29,962 nucleotides of DNA from an uncultured Ureaplasma sp. (GCA_910589685.1 CAJUTA010000042.1:1-29962); one strand, 5' to 3'. Positions 1-10,335 are shown, numbered from the stretch's first letter. A program made the numbers and translations. Notes: generated by a model from the sequence alone, not told the origin.

Positions 1-79
1 ATAATATTTATTTTATATTTTGCATCATTTGAAATTAAAATGCCCTCTTGATGACAAACATTATCTAAAAGATTATTAA
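1..79. repeat. 79-bp exact direct repeat, copy 1 (window edge)
   Basis: Bases 1-79 are identical to 748-826; the match ends at base 80 (a versus t). The offset of 747 is a multiple of three, so both copies encode the same dnaX residues (NNLLDNVCHQEGILISNDAK and neighbours). Only the copy at 748-826 sits where this part of the DnaX AAA+ module is expected. Confidence 0.95.
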
Positions 80-1367
80 ATATTTCTATAAACTTGGTTC
101 TATTAATAGTTGAAGTGTTTGTGGCAATTTGATTAAATATAAATTGTTTATCTATATTAATTTCTTTATTAGCTATTTGTTTTGGGTCATTTTCCATAAT
201 TACTTTAGTTTTGAAACATGACCTAGGATCTTGATTTTCAACTTCAATATCATCAGATGACTTGGGTAATTCAATTTTTATTTGTTCTTTAGAAGAAATT
301 AATTTATCAATTTTATTACTCTTCAAAAAACTAATTATTTTAGTTTGAAAATAAAATAATCCTTTATCAAATTGCTTAATTTTTTCATAAATAGAAACAA
401 ATAAATCTAATAAAGACTGACACATTGATTCATCTAGATCAATTTCAAAAATGTTTGAAATAGTTAGAACTTTCAATAAGTTTATATCATTTGTATATAA
501 ATATGTTAATTTATCCATCATAATTTCAATCAAGTCAGATGCAAAATTCAAATAATTTGTTGTAATCTTTGATAACTGAGAAATTATTAAATTTGGATTT
601 GTATTGAATAAATTAATAAATTTTATTTTTTCATCTAAATTAACAAAACCAAAAATTTCATTAATTGAATCAATTGTGATTGATTTATTTGCATAATCAC
701 TTATTTGCTGCAAAGTTGATAAGCAATCACGAGCAGATCCATTACTCATAATATTTATTTTATATTTTGCATCATTTGAAATTAAAATGCCCTCTTGATG
801 ACAAACATTATCTAAAAGATTATTAATCTCTTGAAAATCTAATTTAGAAAAATCAAAACGTTGACAACGACTCATAATTGTCATTGGAATTTTATTTATC
901 TCAGTAGTTGCAAAAATAAAAATTACATGTTTTGGTGGTTCTTCAATTGTTTTTAATAATGCATTTCATGCTGAATTTGATAGCATGTGCGCTTCATCAA
1001 TAATATAGATCTTCTTTTTTAACTTTATAGGCAAATAATCTACATTTTCAATAATTTTTCTAATCTCATCCACTCCACTATTAGAAGCAGCATCTATCTC
1101 TATAATGTCCAGTGAATTATTAGAATTTATGCAATTTTCACATTTGTTGCAACAATCATTATTTATTGGATTTTGACAATTCAAAACTTTTGCAAAGATT
1201 CTTGCAACTGATGTTTTACCACAACCATGACTACCAAAAAATATATATGAATGGAAAAGAGAATCACTATTAATAGAATTTTGTAGAGTTTTAATTATTG
1301 GTTTTTGCCCAACAACATTGGCAAAACAATTAGGTCTATATTTTCTATATAAAGTAGTTTGTTCCAT
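1..1367 (-). CDS. dnaX: DNA polymerase III subunit gamma/tau, 3' end outside the window
   Basis: Clamp-loader ATPase of the replicative polymerase. The N-terminus has the DnaX signature YRKYRP, a Walker A motif (GSHGCGKTS, about residues 45-53), a zinc module of four cysteines (C-x8-C-x2-C-x2-C, about residues 64-79), a Walker B/DExx motif (IIDEAHML) and further on the sensor region around SARDCLSTLQQ. One TGA (Trp) lies right after HMLSNSA; read as Trp, the frame stays open to base 1, giving at least 455 codons. The C-terminal domain is incomplete. It is divergent from rpiB with a 75-bp gap. The last 26 codons before the edge repeat an internal stretch exactly (see the repeat entries), so the C-terminal end as given may be an assembly artefact. 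Confidence 0.95.
748..826. repeat. 79-bp exact direct repeat, copy 2 (inside dnaX)
   Basis: This is the internal partner of the copy at the window edge. Here the sequence leads naturally into the conserved SNGSARDCLSTLQQ region of DnaX, so this copy is very probably the original one. Confidence 0.95.
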
Positions 1368-1442
1368 AATATGTATAATTATAACAATGGAAATTAATTA
1401 AATTTTATTGTTAAATTTAAATCAATATTGGAAAATATAATT

Positions 1443-1844
1443 ATGGAAAATAAAAAAAATAAAATTATTTTCATCGGTGGAGATCATGCTTCTTATGATG
1501 AAAGGGAAAGATTACAAAAATATCTAACTGGGCTAGGATATTTAGTTTATGATAAGGGTTCATATAGTAAAGATCCTGCAAATTATGCGGAACACGCAAT
1601 AAAAGTAGCAAAAGGTGTGCAAGAAACTCCAAATAGTAATGGAATTGTTGTTTGTGGTTCTGGTATTGGAGTAAATATTGCAGCAAATAAAGTGAAAAAT
1701 ATTAAATCAATTTTGGTTTATAGTAAATTAACAGCTAGAATTGCAAATACAAAAAAATACAATGTTATTGCTTTAGGATCAAGATTTTTAACTTATAAAA
1801 ATTTAGAGAAATATGTCAATATTTTTCTTGGAATAGAAAATTAA
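1443..1844 (+). CDS. rpiB: Ribose-5-phosphate isomerase B (RpiB/LacAB family)
   Basis: Interconverts ribose-5-phosphate and ribulose-5-phosphate in the non-oxidative pentose phosphate pathway. Family marks are the N-terminal GGDHAS, the catalytic-cysteine loop VVCGSGIGVNIAANK, and NVIALGSR near the C-terminus. At 133 aa it is slightly shorter than typical RpiB (about 145-150). The ATG at 1443 is preferred over an in-frame TTG at 1428, because GGAAAA lies a suitable distance upstream and the protein then begins just before the conserved strand. LacA/LacB-type galactose-6-phosphate isomerases are relatives, but this is a single gene rather than a lacAB pair, which favours RpiB. Confidence 0.88.
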   Translation: MENKKNKIIFIGGDHASYDERERLQKYLTGLGYLVYDKGSYSKDPANYAEHAIKVAKGVQETPNSNGIVVCGSGIGVNIAANKVKNIKSILVYSKLTARIANTKKYNVIALGSRFLTYKNLEKYVNIFLGIEN

Positions 1845-1903
1845 TTATTCAATCATATATAATCTATATAAATTAATATTTTTAATGAAGAAAGGGGGAA
1901 ATT

Positions 1904-2320
1904 ATGACAAAAATAAATTCATTTGATGAATGTATTGTAGAATTCAATAAATTATTACCAACATTTGATGACAAAATTAATTTCCTAAAAAATTGTCGAG
2001 ATAATTCAAAATTTATTGAAGATTCAAAGTTTTATCCGATCAAAGATGCGATCAACTTTTTTGTTGCCAATGCATCTCAAGTTGAGACTCGTAAAAATCA
2101 ACAACAAGTCTTGATGCCAATAGTTATGAAAATTTCACAAGAATTAAATGATGATGAAATTATTGATTATTTCCAAAAAGACAATTATCAATTTTCTTTA
2201 TTTTGTATCACATATGTAACATTTTTAACTGAAGAAAGTGTAAATAAACATATTGATACATATCATAAGCATATTGTTGAAGGTTTGAAAAAAACTGTAG
2301 ACCAACTAACTAAAAAATAA
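1904..2320 (+). CDS. Hypothetical protein, 138 aa
   Basis: I do not recognise this protein. It has a very strong ribosome binding site (AAAGGGGG, 1889-1896), a clear ATG, and is well formed and soluble-looking: mixed charge, probably mostly helical, with no signal peptide or membrane segment. Its only short hydrophobic stretch is FSLFCITYVTF. It follows rpiB by 59 bp on the same strand and may be co-transcribed. The strong initiation signal suggests good expression. No function is proposed. Confidence 0.75.
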   Translation: MTKINSFDECIVEFNKLLPTFDDKINFLKNCRDNSKFIEDSKFYPIKDAINFFVANASQVETRKNQQQVLMPIVMKISQELNDDEIIDYFQKDNYQFSLFCITYVTFLTEESVNKHIDTYHKHIVEGLKKTVDQLTKK

Positions 2321-2340
2321 ATAAACATAAGAAAGAAAAT

Positions 2341-2525
2341 ATGAAAAAACATATTATTTAAATACTATTTTTTGAGTTGCAACAATAACTTTATTTACAT
2401 TTCTATCCATAATTTGCACTTATTCATTAATTATTCCTGGTATCTTTGCAATTGCTAATATTGGATATACAGCATTTATTGTTAAAAGTTACAAAAATAA
2501 CAAAAAATTAAATTTAAATAAATAG
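2341..2525 (+). pseudogene. Small two-segment membrane protein, frameshifted at a poly-A run
   Basis: The ATG at 2341 follows a purine-rich AAGAAAGAAA stretch but stops after six codons. In the next frame, from about 2349, an open stretch runs to TAG at 2523-2525 and encodes a hydrophobic peptide (TIFWVATITLFTFLSIICTY, then SLIIPGIFAIANIGYTAFIV) ending in a lysine/asparagine-rich tail. That frame has no ATG and uses TGA as Trp. Adding one A to the six-A run right after the start codon gives a continuous protein of about 61 aa beginning MKKTYYLN with two membrane segments. It is either a real slippage-controlled or decayed gene, or an indel error. Confidence 0.6.
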
Positions 2526-2542
2526 TTTAGTTTATATAATTT

Positions 2543-2578
2543 AAAAAACTCCTAAGATCTAATTCTTGGGAGTTTTTT
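2543..2578. terminator. Bidirectional rho-independent terminator
   Basis: An inverted repeat pairs AAAAAACTCCTAAGA with TTCTTGGGAGTTTTTT (one G-T pair), followed by a T run on both strands. It lies between the converging 2341 gene (+) and tdk (-), so it can end both transcripts, including the long minus-strand housekeeping cluster. Confidence 0.88.
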
Positions 2579-2610
2579 AATTAAATTAAAAGAATTAATA
2601 ACAATAATAA

Positions 2611-3192
2611 TTATTTTTTAAATGTATGGTGTTCATAACAAGAAGCTTCATAATAATTATCATCACCAATTAATATATCATTATCTATATTTTCAATTTT
2701 TGGATTATCTATTAATTTTGAAAATGTTGCACAAGATCCACATACATTGCAAGCAGCAGATAATTTTTTAACAGAATCTGCAATTGCTAATAAACCTGGC
2801 AATGTTGCTCCAAATGGCTCGCCCTTAAAATTTTTATCTAATCCAGAAATTATAATATGATATCCTTCTTTAGATAGTCGCATACAAATATCTACTAAAT
2901 CATAAGAAAAAAATTGCGCTTCATCAATTGCAATAACTTTATATTTCTTGGATGAATTATTTAAAAATGTGATTATTTCTTTTGGATCTGATATTTCAAT
3001 AGCTTCTTCTCATTTTTTTGTACGAGATTGAATTATTCCAGTTGTTCTTGTATCAATGACTGGTTTGAAAATTATATATTCTTGCTTTGCATATTTTATT
3101 TTATTAAGTCTATTTAATAATTCATCAGTTTTACCTGAGAACATCGGCCCACATATCACTTCTATTCAAGAATTATAAACAATTTTCTTCAT
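2611..3192 (-). CDS. tdk: Thymidine kinase (type II)
   Basis: Phosphorylates thymidine to dTMP in nucleotide salvage, which mycoplasmas depend on. The 193-aa protein has the P-loop GPMFSGKT (residues 15-22), the DEAQFF motif, and a C-terminal zinc site built from CNVCGSC with a further cysteine in SCYEHH, as in the tetrameric TK1-like family. Two TGA codons are read as Trp. The ATG at 3192 is 6 bp downstream of the ychF stop, so it is probably co-transcribed with ychF and is the last gene of the cluster before the terminator at 2543-2578. Confidence 0.94.
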
Positions 3193-3197
3193 ATAAA

Positions 3198-4304
3198 TTA
3201 TTTTGTAACATTAAATTTAAAATTACAAATATCTCCATCTTGCATTAGATAATTTTTTCCTTCAAGCCGAATTTTTCCCATTTCTTTAGCTTTTAGTTCA
3301 TTACCACAATTTATTAAATCATTATAACTAATTATCTCTGCTTTAATAAATCCCTTTTCAAAGTCAGAATGGATAATTCCAGCACATTGTGGTGCTAGCA
3401 TTCCGTTTGAAAAAACTCAAGCGTGAATCTCTTGTTCACCACATGTAAAATATGTTGAAAGATTTAATAACTTAAATGTTGCATTTGTAACCTTTTCTAA
3501 ACCAGTTTGAGAGATATTTAGATCTTTCATAAATAAATCTTTACTAGCTTTATCAAGCATACTCAATTCATGTTCCATTTTTATGCTGATTGGAACAACA
3601 TCATTATTTTCTTTTTTGGCAAAATCTTTGAATGATTTAAAATGAATATTTTGTTCTGGATTAGAGATTTCATTGTCAGAAACATTAGCAATATAAATCA
3701 TTGGTTTTAATGTAATTAAATTAAGAGATTTAACAATTTTTAATTCATCTATATTCAAATTTGCAAATTTAGCAAATTTTCCTTGAGTTAAAATTTCTTT
3801 TAATTTATTTAAAATTTGTAACTCAATAATTGATTCTTTATCACCAGAATCTGCTTTTTTCTTAATTTTGATAATTCTTTTTTCTACAACTTCTAAGTCA
3901 GAGATCGATAATTCTAAATTAATAATTTGTGCATCTCTAATAGGATCAACTTTTTCATATTCATGTGTCACATTATTATCAACAAAGCAACGTACTACAT
4001 GGCAAATAGCATCTACATCTCTGATATTTTGAAGAAATTGATTCCCTAATCCTTCTCCTTTGGATGCACCTTCAATTAAACCTGCGATATCAACAAATTT
4101 AAATGAAGCAGGAATTATTTTTTTTGATGAATAAATCTCTTGTAATTTTTTTAATCTTTCATCATAAACATCAACCAAGCCATAGTTAGGTTCAATTGTC
4201 GCAAAACGATAATTTATTGCTAAAACATTTGAATTTGTTACTGTATTGAATAATGTGGACTTACCAACATTTGGTAATCCAACAATACCTGCAAATAGTC
4301 CCAT
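3198..4304 (-). CDS. ychF: Redox/ribosome-associated P-loop ATPase YchF (Obg-like)
   Basis: Obg-related P-loop ATPase of the YchF/OLA1 family, which binds ribosomes and is linked to stress responses. At 368 aa it is of normal length once one TGA (Trp) after GEQEIHA is read through. Visible features are the N-terminal GIVGLPNVGKSTLFN, the family strand YRFATIEPNYGLVDVYDERL, the G3 motif DIAGLIEGASKGEGLGNQFL, the family NVSD/NKxE-position sequence (IANVSDNE), and a C-terminal TGS domain (CAGIIHSDFEKGFIKAEIIS). The start is supported by AGGT 9 bp upstream. It sits between fba and tdk in the minus-strand cluster. Confidence 0.94.
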
Positions 4305-4325
4305 TATTTTTACCTACTAAAATAA

Positions 4326-5201
4326 TTAAAATTTACCGCTACTTTGGAATAAAAACATTTTTGCAAGACATGCCTTAATAATTGCTTGCTTTCCTAATTT
4401 TAAATATTTACGTGGATCATAGCTATGATCAATTGTTAAATCTTGATTCTTTTTAAAATAATCTTGTAAAGCATTGCTAAAAGCAATTTGGCATTCTGTA
4501 TTAACATTAATTTTTCTAATACCCAAAAAAATTGCTTGATTAATTTGATCATCAGGAATTCCACTTCCACCATGTAACACAAGTCCAGCTTGAATATTGT
4601 TTGCAATTTCTTTTAATAAATCAAAATTTAAACCTTTTCAATCTTGTGGATATAATCCATGAATATTGCCAACACCTGCAGCTAAAAAATCTACTCCTAA
4701 TTCATCCATTTTTTTACATTCATTAATGTCAGCAGTTTCGCCATTTGTTAGAGCACCATCTTCATATCCACCAATTGTACCAACTTCAACTTCAATGCTA
4801 GCATTATATTTTTTACATAATTCTACTAGTTGTTTTGACTTTTCATAGTTTTCTTCAAAAGATAAACTTGATCCATCAAACATAATTGAAGAAAAACCTG
4901 ATTCTAAAGCCTCAATTGATGCCTCATAATTACCATGATCTAAATGTAAACAAACAGGTACTGTTATATTAGAGTTAATAATAGTATCTATAACCATATT
5001 TGTAACAATTTTATAACTACCCATATATTTAGCTGCGCCCATAGATACGCCTAAAATAACAGGAGATCTAGCAATTTGAGCTGCATCTAAAGCTGCTTGA
5101 ATTCATTCCATATTATTAACATTAATATGTGGAATAGCAAATTTATATGCTTTTGCTAGTTCTAACATTTTTTTTGAATTAACTAAAGGATTAGTTTTCA
5201 T
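4326..5201 (-). CDS. fba: Class II fructose-bisphosphate aldolase
   Basis: Zinc-dependent aldolase of glycolysis, cleaving fructose-1,6-bisphosphate into two trioses. Family marks are the metal-binding LHLDHG, the FSSIMFDGSSLSFEENY region, the histidine in VGNIHGLYP, LVLHGGSGIPDD, and the phosphate-binding KINVNTECQIAF. Two TGA codons are read as Trp, giving 291 aa, the usual size. The start is ambiguous: ATG codons at 5201, 5204, 5207 and 5213 are all in frame, and each overlaps the end of rpoE (stop at 5191-5193), so the two genes are translationally coupled. Confidence 0.94.
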
Positions 5202-5655
5202 CATCATATTCATATTTCATTTCTTCATTATCAGATAAATCTGTATCTGAATCATTAGAAGCTTCTAAACTATCACGAGAAATTTCAAATTCATTTTCAT
5301 CATAAACTTCATTATCTTGATCAATAATTGTTTGTGGAAGAGCTTCTTCATCATAAGCTTCTTTTACATCATTAACATTTTCATAATTGCAAAGTGCGCT
5401 TTGATTATTTTTCAAAAATTCAAGTGTTTGCAAATCTCTAAGTGTTCATTTATTGTTACCAATAAATACAAATCGAGGATCTTGCAAAAAATCAGTATAC
5501 AAAGAACCTAAAATGCTATTCAATTCTACTTTATCCATATTTGTTGATTTTTGAATCAAATCGCAAATTTTATTAAAAGTTATACTACTTTTAGAATCTT
5601 TTAATTCTTTAGAAACTAAATCATAAGCTAAATCTAATAAATCTCTATCTAACAT
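5191..5655 (-). CDS. rpoE: DNA-directed RNA polymerase subunit delta
   Basis: Delta is the Firmicutes/Mollicutes accessory subunit that improves RNA polymerase recycling and promoter selectivity. The 154-aa protein has the expected two-part layout: an N-terminal winged-helix HARE domain (about residues 1-80, ending with VFIGNNKWTLRD) and a low-complexity, highly acidic C-terminal tail rich in Asp and Glu. One TGA is Trp. It begins 14 bp after the gltX stop with AGAGGT upstream of the ATG, and overlaps the start of fba. Confidence 0.92.
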
Positions 5656-5668
5656 ATATTACCTCTCG

Positions 5669-7129
5669 TTAAGACAAATTAATTTTATCAATATTAAATA
5701 AAATAGGTTTTAGTTGTTTTAAAAAAATTATTTTAGCAAGTTCAGGTCCATGCATTAAATTAGTACAAATAATACGAATTGGCATAAAAAGGTTTTTACC
5801 TTTTTTATTTGTAACATTTTTTACTTCTTCAATAACATTAGTAATATTTTCTATATTCCATTCCTTAATATTAGAAATCTTTTCTTTGAAAGATTCTACA
5901 ACATCACTATTTTCAATAATAATTTGTCTCATTTCATCATTAATACTACTTTTTGAATTAATAAAAAATTCAGAAATCAAGTCATTTAATTCGTCTGCAT
6001 AGCTAATTTGATTTTTAAATAGTAATGCTAACATATCAAAATTTGATTTTAAGAATTCATCTAGTTCTAATTTAATAAATGGTTTTATAAATTTCAAATA
6101 CTCAGATTCTGGCATTTTCTTAAAATATTCATTTCCAATTCATAACATTTTTTTGTAATCAAAGAATGTTGGTGATTTTGATAATCTATCAATATTAAAT
6201 AATGATATTAATTCATTAGGTGATAATATTTCTTGATTTGTTTCGCTACTTCAAGAAAGTAAGCTTAAAAAATTAAATATTGCTTCTGGTAAAAAACCCA
6301 TATTTTTATAATCTTCAATAAATTGTTTAGTTGTTTGATTACGTTTAGAAAGTTTCTTTCCTGTTTCATCAACAATTATCGATAAATGCCCGTATTTAAT
6401 TGAAGATTCAAAATTAAGTGATTCTTTAATTGCTAGTTGATATGGGGTGTTTGAAATGTGTTCTTCACCACGAAGAACATGACTAATTTCCATATCATAA
6501 TCGTCCACAACAACTGCAAAGTTATACATTGGGATTTTGTTTGATTTAAGAATTACAGGATCAGTCATTGCATCACCTGGAACAGAAATTGATCCACGAA
6601 TCAAATCATCTCATTGATAATTTTTTGTTTCATCAATTTTTAAACGAATAACATATGGTATTCCACTTTCTAATTTTTTAGAAATTTCATCTTTTGATAA
6701 ATTATAACAACGACGGGAATACTTTGGAGTTTCATGATTATTAGATTTTTCTAATCTATCTTGTTCTAACTGTTTTTCATCACAAAAACAATAATAAGCT
6801 TTTCCTTCTTCTAATAACTTATATGCAAGTTCTTGATAACGTGGTAATTTTTGTGTCTGAACATATGGACCATATTTTTCATTTGGATTTTGCAATGACT
6901 CATCAATTTTCACACCCAATCAATGTAAATTATTAATTTGTGATTCAATTCCATTTTCAACTGATCGACTTGTATCAGTATCTTCAATTCGAACAATAAA
7001 ATCACCATTATTATGCTTAGCAAATAAATAGTTAAAAATAGCAGTTCTTGCTCCACCAATATGAAAATAACCTGTTGGACTTGGAGCGTATCTTGTTCGA
7101 ATTTTATTGTTTACTTTATCAATACTCAC
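5669..7129 (-). CDS. gltX: Glutamyl-tRNA synthetase (reads in frame from IspE)
   Basis: Charges tRNA-Glu with glutamate. The N-terminus carries TRYAPSPTGYFHIGGARTA (HIGH-type motif), followed by the Rossmann body (DFIVRIEDTDTSRS), and the KMSKR-type loop is GKKLSKRN. Several TGA codons are Trp. Length from 7129 is 486 aa, normal for the enzyme. The start is chosen as GTG at 7129 because GGAGG lies 7 bases upstream. An ATG at 7153 is in frame but its residues (MSGSGGT) are the last GHMP-kinase motif of ispE. The reading frame is continuous with ispE with no stop codon between, so an IspE-GluRS fusion protein of 740 aa is also possible. Confidence 0.93.
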
Positions 7130-7141
7130 TATTGTTCCTCC
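7122..7141 (-). promoter_or_regulatory. Internal Shine-Dalgarno and GTG start for gltX inside the ispE frame
   Basis: On the minus strand the codons for Ser-Gly-Gly of the IspE motif read AGTGGAGGA, which forms a near-perfect GGAGG ribosome binding site 7 bases before GTG at 7129. This would allow gltX to be started independently of the upstream frame. Confidence 0.7.
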
Positions 7142-7891
7142 ACTACCTGACATAATAACAAAATCATGCTTTGATTTTAATTTCCTATATATTTGATCTC
7201 ATTCACAAGAAATCTCTTGGACATAATTAGTTAATATATTATTAGCACCAATATTAGAAATATTATTGTTTAAATTATAAATAATCTTTTGATAGTCATT
7301 AAATTTATTAGCAATAGGATTCTTATTGTATTCTAGGAATACTTCTCTTGTAGAAAATGCAATTCCTGTTAAATGAATTTTAATATTTAAATTAGTTAAA
7401 ATTTTAATTGGTTCAATTATTTCCCCAAACCCTTTAATAATTGCACATTCGTAATTTTTAAGAAAAAATGGCACATCAGAACCGATTAATAAAGCAAAAT
7501 CTAATAAGTTCAATTTTGATAAATCATTACATAAATTTTTTATAATGCATGCTGCATCACTAGATCCACCACCTAAGCCTGATTTTATTGGAATATTTTT
7601 TGTAATTTCAATTCTATAAAAGTCATTAATTAATTTTTTTTCACGCAAATATTTTAATGTTTTATCAATTAAACAATTTTTTGGTTTGTCAATATTTTTA
7701 TAAATTATTTCATCTTCATTTGAATTTGATAAATCAATTTTAATTGAGTCATTTATTCCTTTGTATAAAAAAAATAATGATGCTATTTGATGTTTCTCTG
7801 TGTAATTGAATTTAGAATCAAAAATATCTAATCCTAAATTTATTTTAGGGTAAGCAAAATCATTAATTGGAAATATCTTTTTATTATTCAT
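7130..7891 (-). CDS. ispE: 4-diphosphocytidyl-2-C-methyl-D-erythritol kinase-like GHMP kinase, no stop codon
   Basis: GHMP-superfamily kinase of the non-mevalonate isoprenoid pathway. It has the N-terminal PKINLGLDI strand, the ATP-binding motif KSGLGGGSSDAA (about residues 105-116), and the C-terminal glycine motif VIMSGSGGTIV. The start overlaps the ksgA stop by 8 bp. After the glycine motif, where IspE normally continues for another 20-30 residues and stops, the frame runs straight into GluRS without a stop codon. About 250 residues belong to IspE, so its extreme C-terminus is missing or replaced. No other isoprenoid gene is in the window. Whether it acts in that pathway or on another small molecule cannot be told here. 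Confidence 0.85.
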
Positions 7892-8717
7892 AAAAACTCT
7901 TAAACATAATAATGAAAATATTTGGAGATAACTCTTGTGGACGAGTATTTGATTGAATATCTAATGAAGTAAAAACTTCAATGATTTTATCTTTATTAAA
8001 AATACTTAATAAATTATTTAATAATGTTTTGCGTCGATTAGAAAAGCATGCTCGCAAGAATAAATTAAATTTATCATTATTGAAATTATTAGGAATATTA
8101 TTTTCTTTTCTTTTTATTTCAATAACACTAGAAATAACTTTTGGGGCAGGTTTGAAATTATTGGGATTTACATCAAATAGTATTTTTGTATCAAAGAATA
8201 ATTGAGTATAAACAGAAAACATATTGTATTGTTTGGAACCAATTTTTGCAGACATTCGTTGAGCAAATTCTTTTTGTACCATTACAATGGCTAAATCAAT
8301 TTGAGGATAATTTATTAATTTTAAAACTAAAGCAGAAGAAATTGAATATGGTAAATTTGCAATAATTTTAAATTTTTTATCAAAATAATTAGACAAAAAA
8401 ACATTTCAATCTAATTTCAATGCATCACCATTAAATAATGAGAAATTATTATTAGAAATGAATTTTTCTTTTAAATATGAATATAATCTTTTATCTAATT
8501 CAATTGCAAATAAATTAATTTTATGAGATAGTAATATCCCAGTAATTGCTCCCATACCTGGTCCAATTTCTAAAATACAATCCCCATTAATTAAATTAGC
8601 TTGTTTAACAATTTTCTTTTGAATTTCAGGGTTAATAAGAAAATTTTGACCCATTTTTTTTGATGCTAAAAATGGTTTATTTTTTAAATGACTATTTAAA
8701 GATTGATTAATATCCAT
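7884..8717 (-). CDS. rsmA: 16S rRNA (adenine1518/1519-N6,N6)-dimethyltransferase
   Basis: KsgA/RsmA dimethylates two adjacent adenines near the 3' end of 16S rRNA during small-subunit assembly. The 277-aa protein has KKMGQNFLINPEI, the SAM motif LEIGPGMGAIT, the acidic IELD motif, and the catalytic ANLPYSISS (NLPY). The C-terminal region FSNRRKTLLNNL is characteristic. One TGA (Trp) follows the motif GDALKLD. It lies immediately downstream of yidC with only a few bases between, and upstream of ispE with an 8-bp overlap. The ksgA-ispE pairing is common in Firmicutes. Confidence 0.95.
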
Positions 8718-8720
8718 TGA

Positions 8721-9839
8721 CTAAATACCAAATTTAGCAAGTTTAGATTCAATTGTTGTTCCTTTAGATTTTTTTGAAACAATAATTTTGTGAATAACAA
8801 TTGATTGAACCATTGAGAAGATGGAGTTAAAGAATCAATATAAACCAATACCTGAAGCGGAAATTACTGAAATTACTGCCATAAAGATAGACATAACTAA
8901 ATTTACAGTCTTATTTCTTTTCATTGCTTTATTATTGCTTACACCAACAGTAACAGCATTTCTAGAACGTTTTTTAGCTAGATAACGTGGAATTGATTGA
9001 GCAAAGAATTGACTTGGTACAACTAAAATTAAAAAGAAAATGTATGGCCATCCAGTTGTAGTGAAATTATTAAATAATTCAGAAATTGGTGATTGAGTCA
9101 AGTCTCATGCATTAAAAATAATGGTAAATTTTAATGGACGTAAAACAGTAACAACACGATAAACAATTAAGAAAATCGGTAATGTAATGAAAATTTGTTC
9201 CATTGCTGAAAAAGGATTAATTTTGTGTTTGCGATATAATTCTTGAATCTCTAATTGTTTCTTTTGTCGAGATTGCATATCTTTAGCATCTTTATATTTA
9301 GCATTAATTTCTGCCATTTTCCCTTGTAATTCAGTCATTTTTTCTGATGCAAGCATTGATTTTGCAGAAATAGCCATTGTAACTAATCTAATAATTAAAA
9401 GAATTAAAAATATTCCTACTAAAGCATTTAATCCAACAGGTCATGTTCTTGTTGCATACATAAAATGTAATAATAGCATAGCAAATGGCCAAACAAATAA
9501 TGCATAGAATGGACCATAAGCCATTGTAAACTCAGTAGACATAGGAAAATATCCACCAATTCCTGAATACATCAACGTAAAAGCAGGATCACTAATTCCA
9601 CTAGCTGGTGAAAAACCAATTTCCATTCCACTACCAATTGTTGTGCTTGAAACTGTTCAATAATCAGTCATTGATTGGAAACATCCATATAAACCTATTC
9701 CAAAAAAGAATAGATAAACCAAAATTTTAATTACTAATATAGTAATCTTTTTAATTTTTCTAATTAATAATTTTCTAGAATCATCTGCAGATGCAGCTGT
9801 TGCAAAACCAGGTAAAACCAATTTAGTTTGAGAACTCAT
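8721..9839 (-). CDS. yidC: Membrane protein insertase YidC/OxaA
   Basis: Inserts membrane proteins, alone or with Sec. The 372-aa protein has an N-terminal membrane anchor (ILVIKILVYLFFFGIGLYG), a loop, then the conserved Oxa1 core: FYALFVWPFAMLLLHF, LVGIFLILLIIRLVTM, a charged cytoplasmic hairpin containing ELQGKMAEINAKYKD and QELYRKHKINPF, then ITLPIFLIVYRVV, a segment around WPYIFFLILVVP, and a final segment before the basic C-terminal tail. Four TGA codons serve as Trp. The start overlaps the rnpA tail by 17 bp, in the classic rpmH-rnpA-yidC order. Confidence 0.95.
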
Positions 9840-10185
9840 TGTTTTTTTTACCTTCTTTCTTGCAAATTCGTCTTAGTAAATTGTCTAATTGATTTTTATT
9901 TTCTATATAACTTAATTTTATTCAATCTAATTTGATGACAATAACTATATTATAAGTATTTAATTTACTAATTCATTCCAAGAGAATTGATCTAACTTGG
10001 CGTTTTATTTTGTTTCTTGTTACTGCTAGACTAAATTTTTTTTTGCTAGCAATGATTGCAATTTGTGGTTTACCTAAACTATTATTTTCATAATAGATGT
10101 TTGCAACTTTACAAAATAACTTATTGTTACTATGTAAAACATCACAAATTATTTCGCTTTTACATAAGCGATATTCTTTACGCAC
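9823..10185 (-). CDS. rnpA: Ribonuclease P protein component
   Basis: Protein subunit of RNase P, which matures tRNA 5' ends. The signature RNR motif is present as AVTRNKIKRQVRS (about residues 54-66), preceded by the strand AIIASKKKFSLA. Length is 120 aa after reading two TGA codons as Trp, which is typical. It starts with GTG at 10185, three bases after the rpmH stop, and overlaps the start of yidC. Confidence 0.93.
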
Positions 10186-10188
10186 AAA

Positions 10189-10335
10189 TTATCTTTCGTC
10201 TGATACTGTAAGTTTGTGACGACCTTTAGCACGACGACGAGCTAAAAGATTTCTTCCAGATTTAGTTTCCATTTTAGAAAGGAAACCATGAGTTTTTGCA
10301 CGACGACGCTTGTTTGGTTGATATGTTCTTTGCAT
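10189..10335 (-). CDS. rpmH: 50S ribosomal protein L34
   Basis: The 48-aa highly basic protein begins MQRTYQPNKRRRAKTHGF and contains GRNLLARRRAKGRHKL, diagnostic of L34. It is the first gene of the minus-strand cluster, with a well-formed promoter about 60 bp upstream. AGGT lies shortly before the ATG. Confidence 0.97.
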   Translation of the reverse strand: MQRTYQPNKRRRAKTHGFLSKMETKSGRNLLARRRAKGRHKLTVSDER

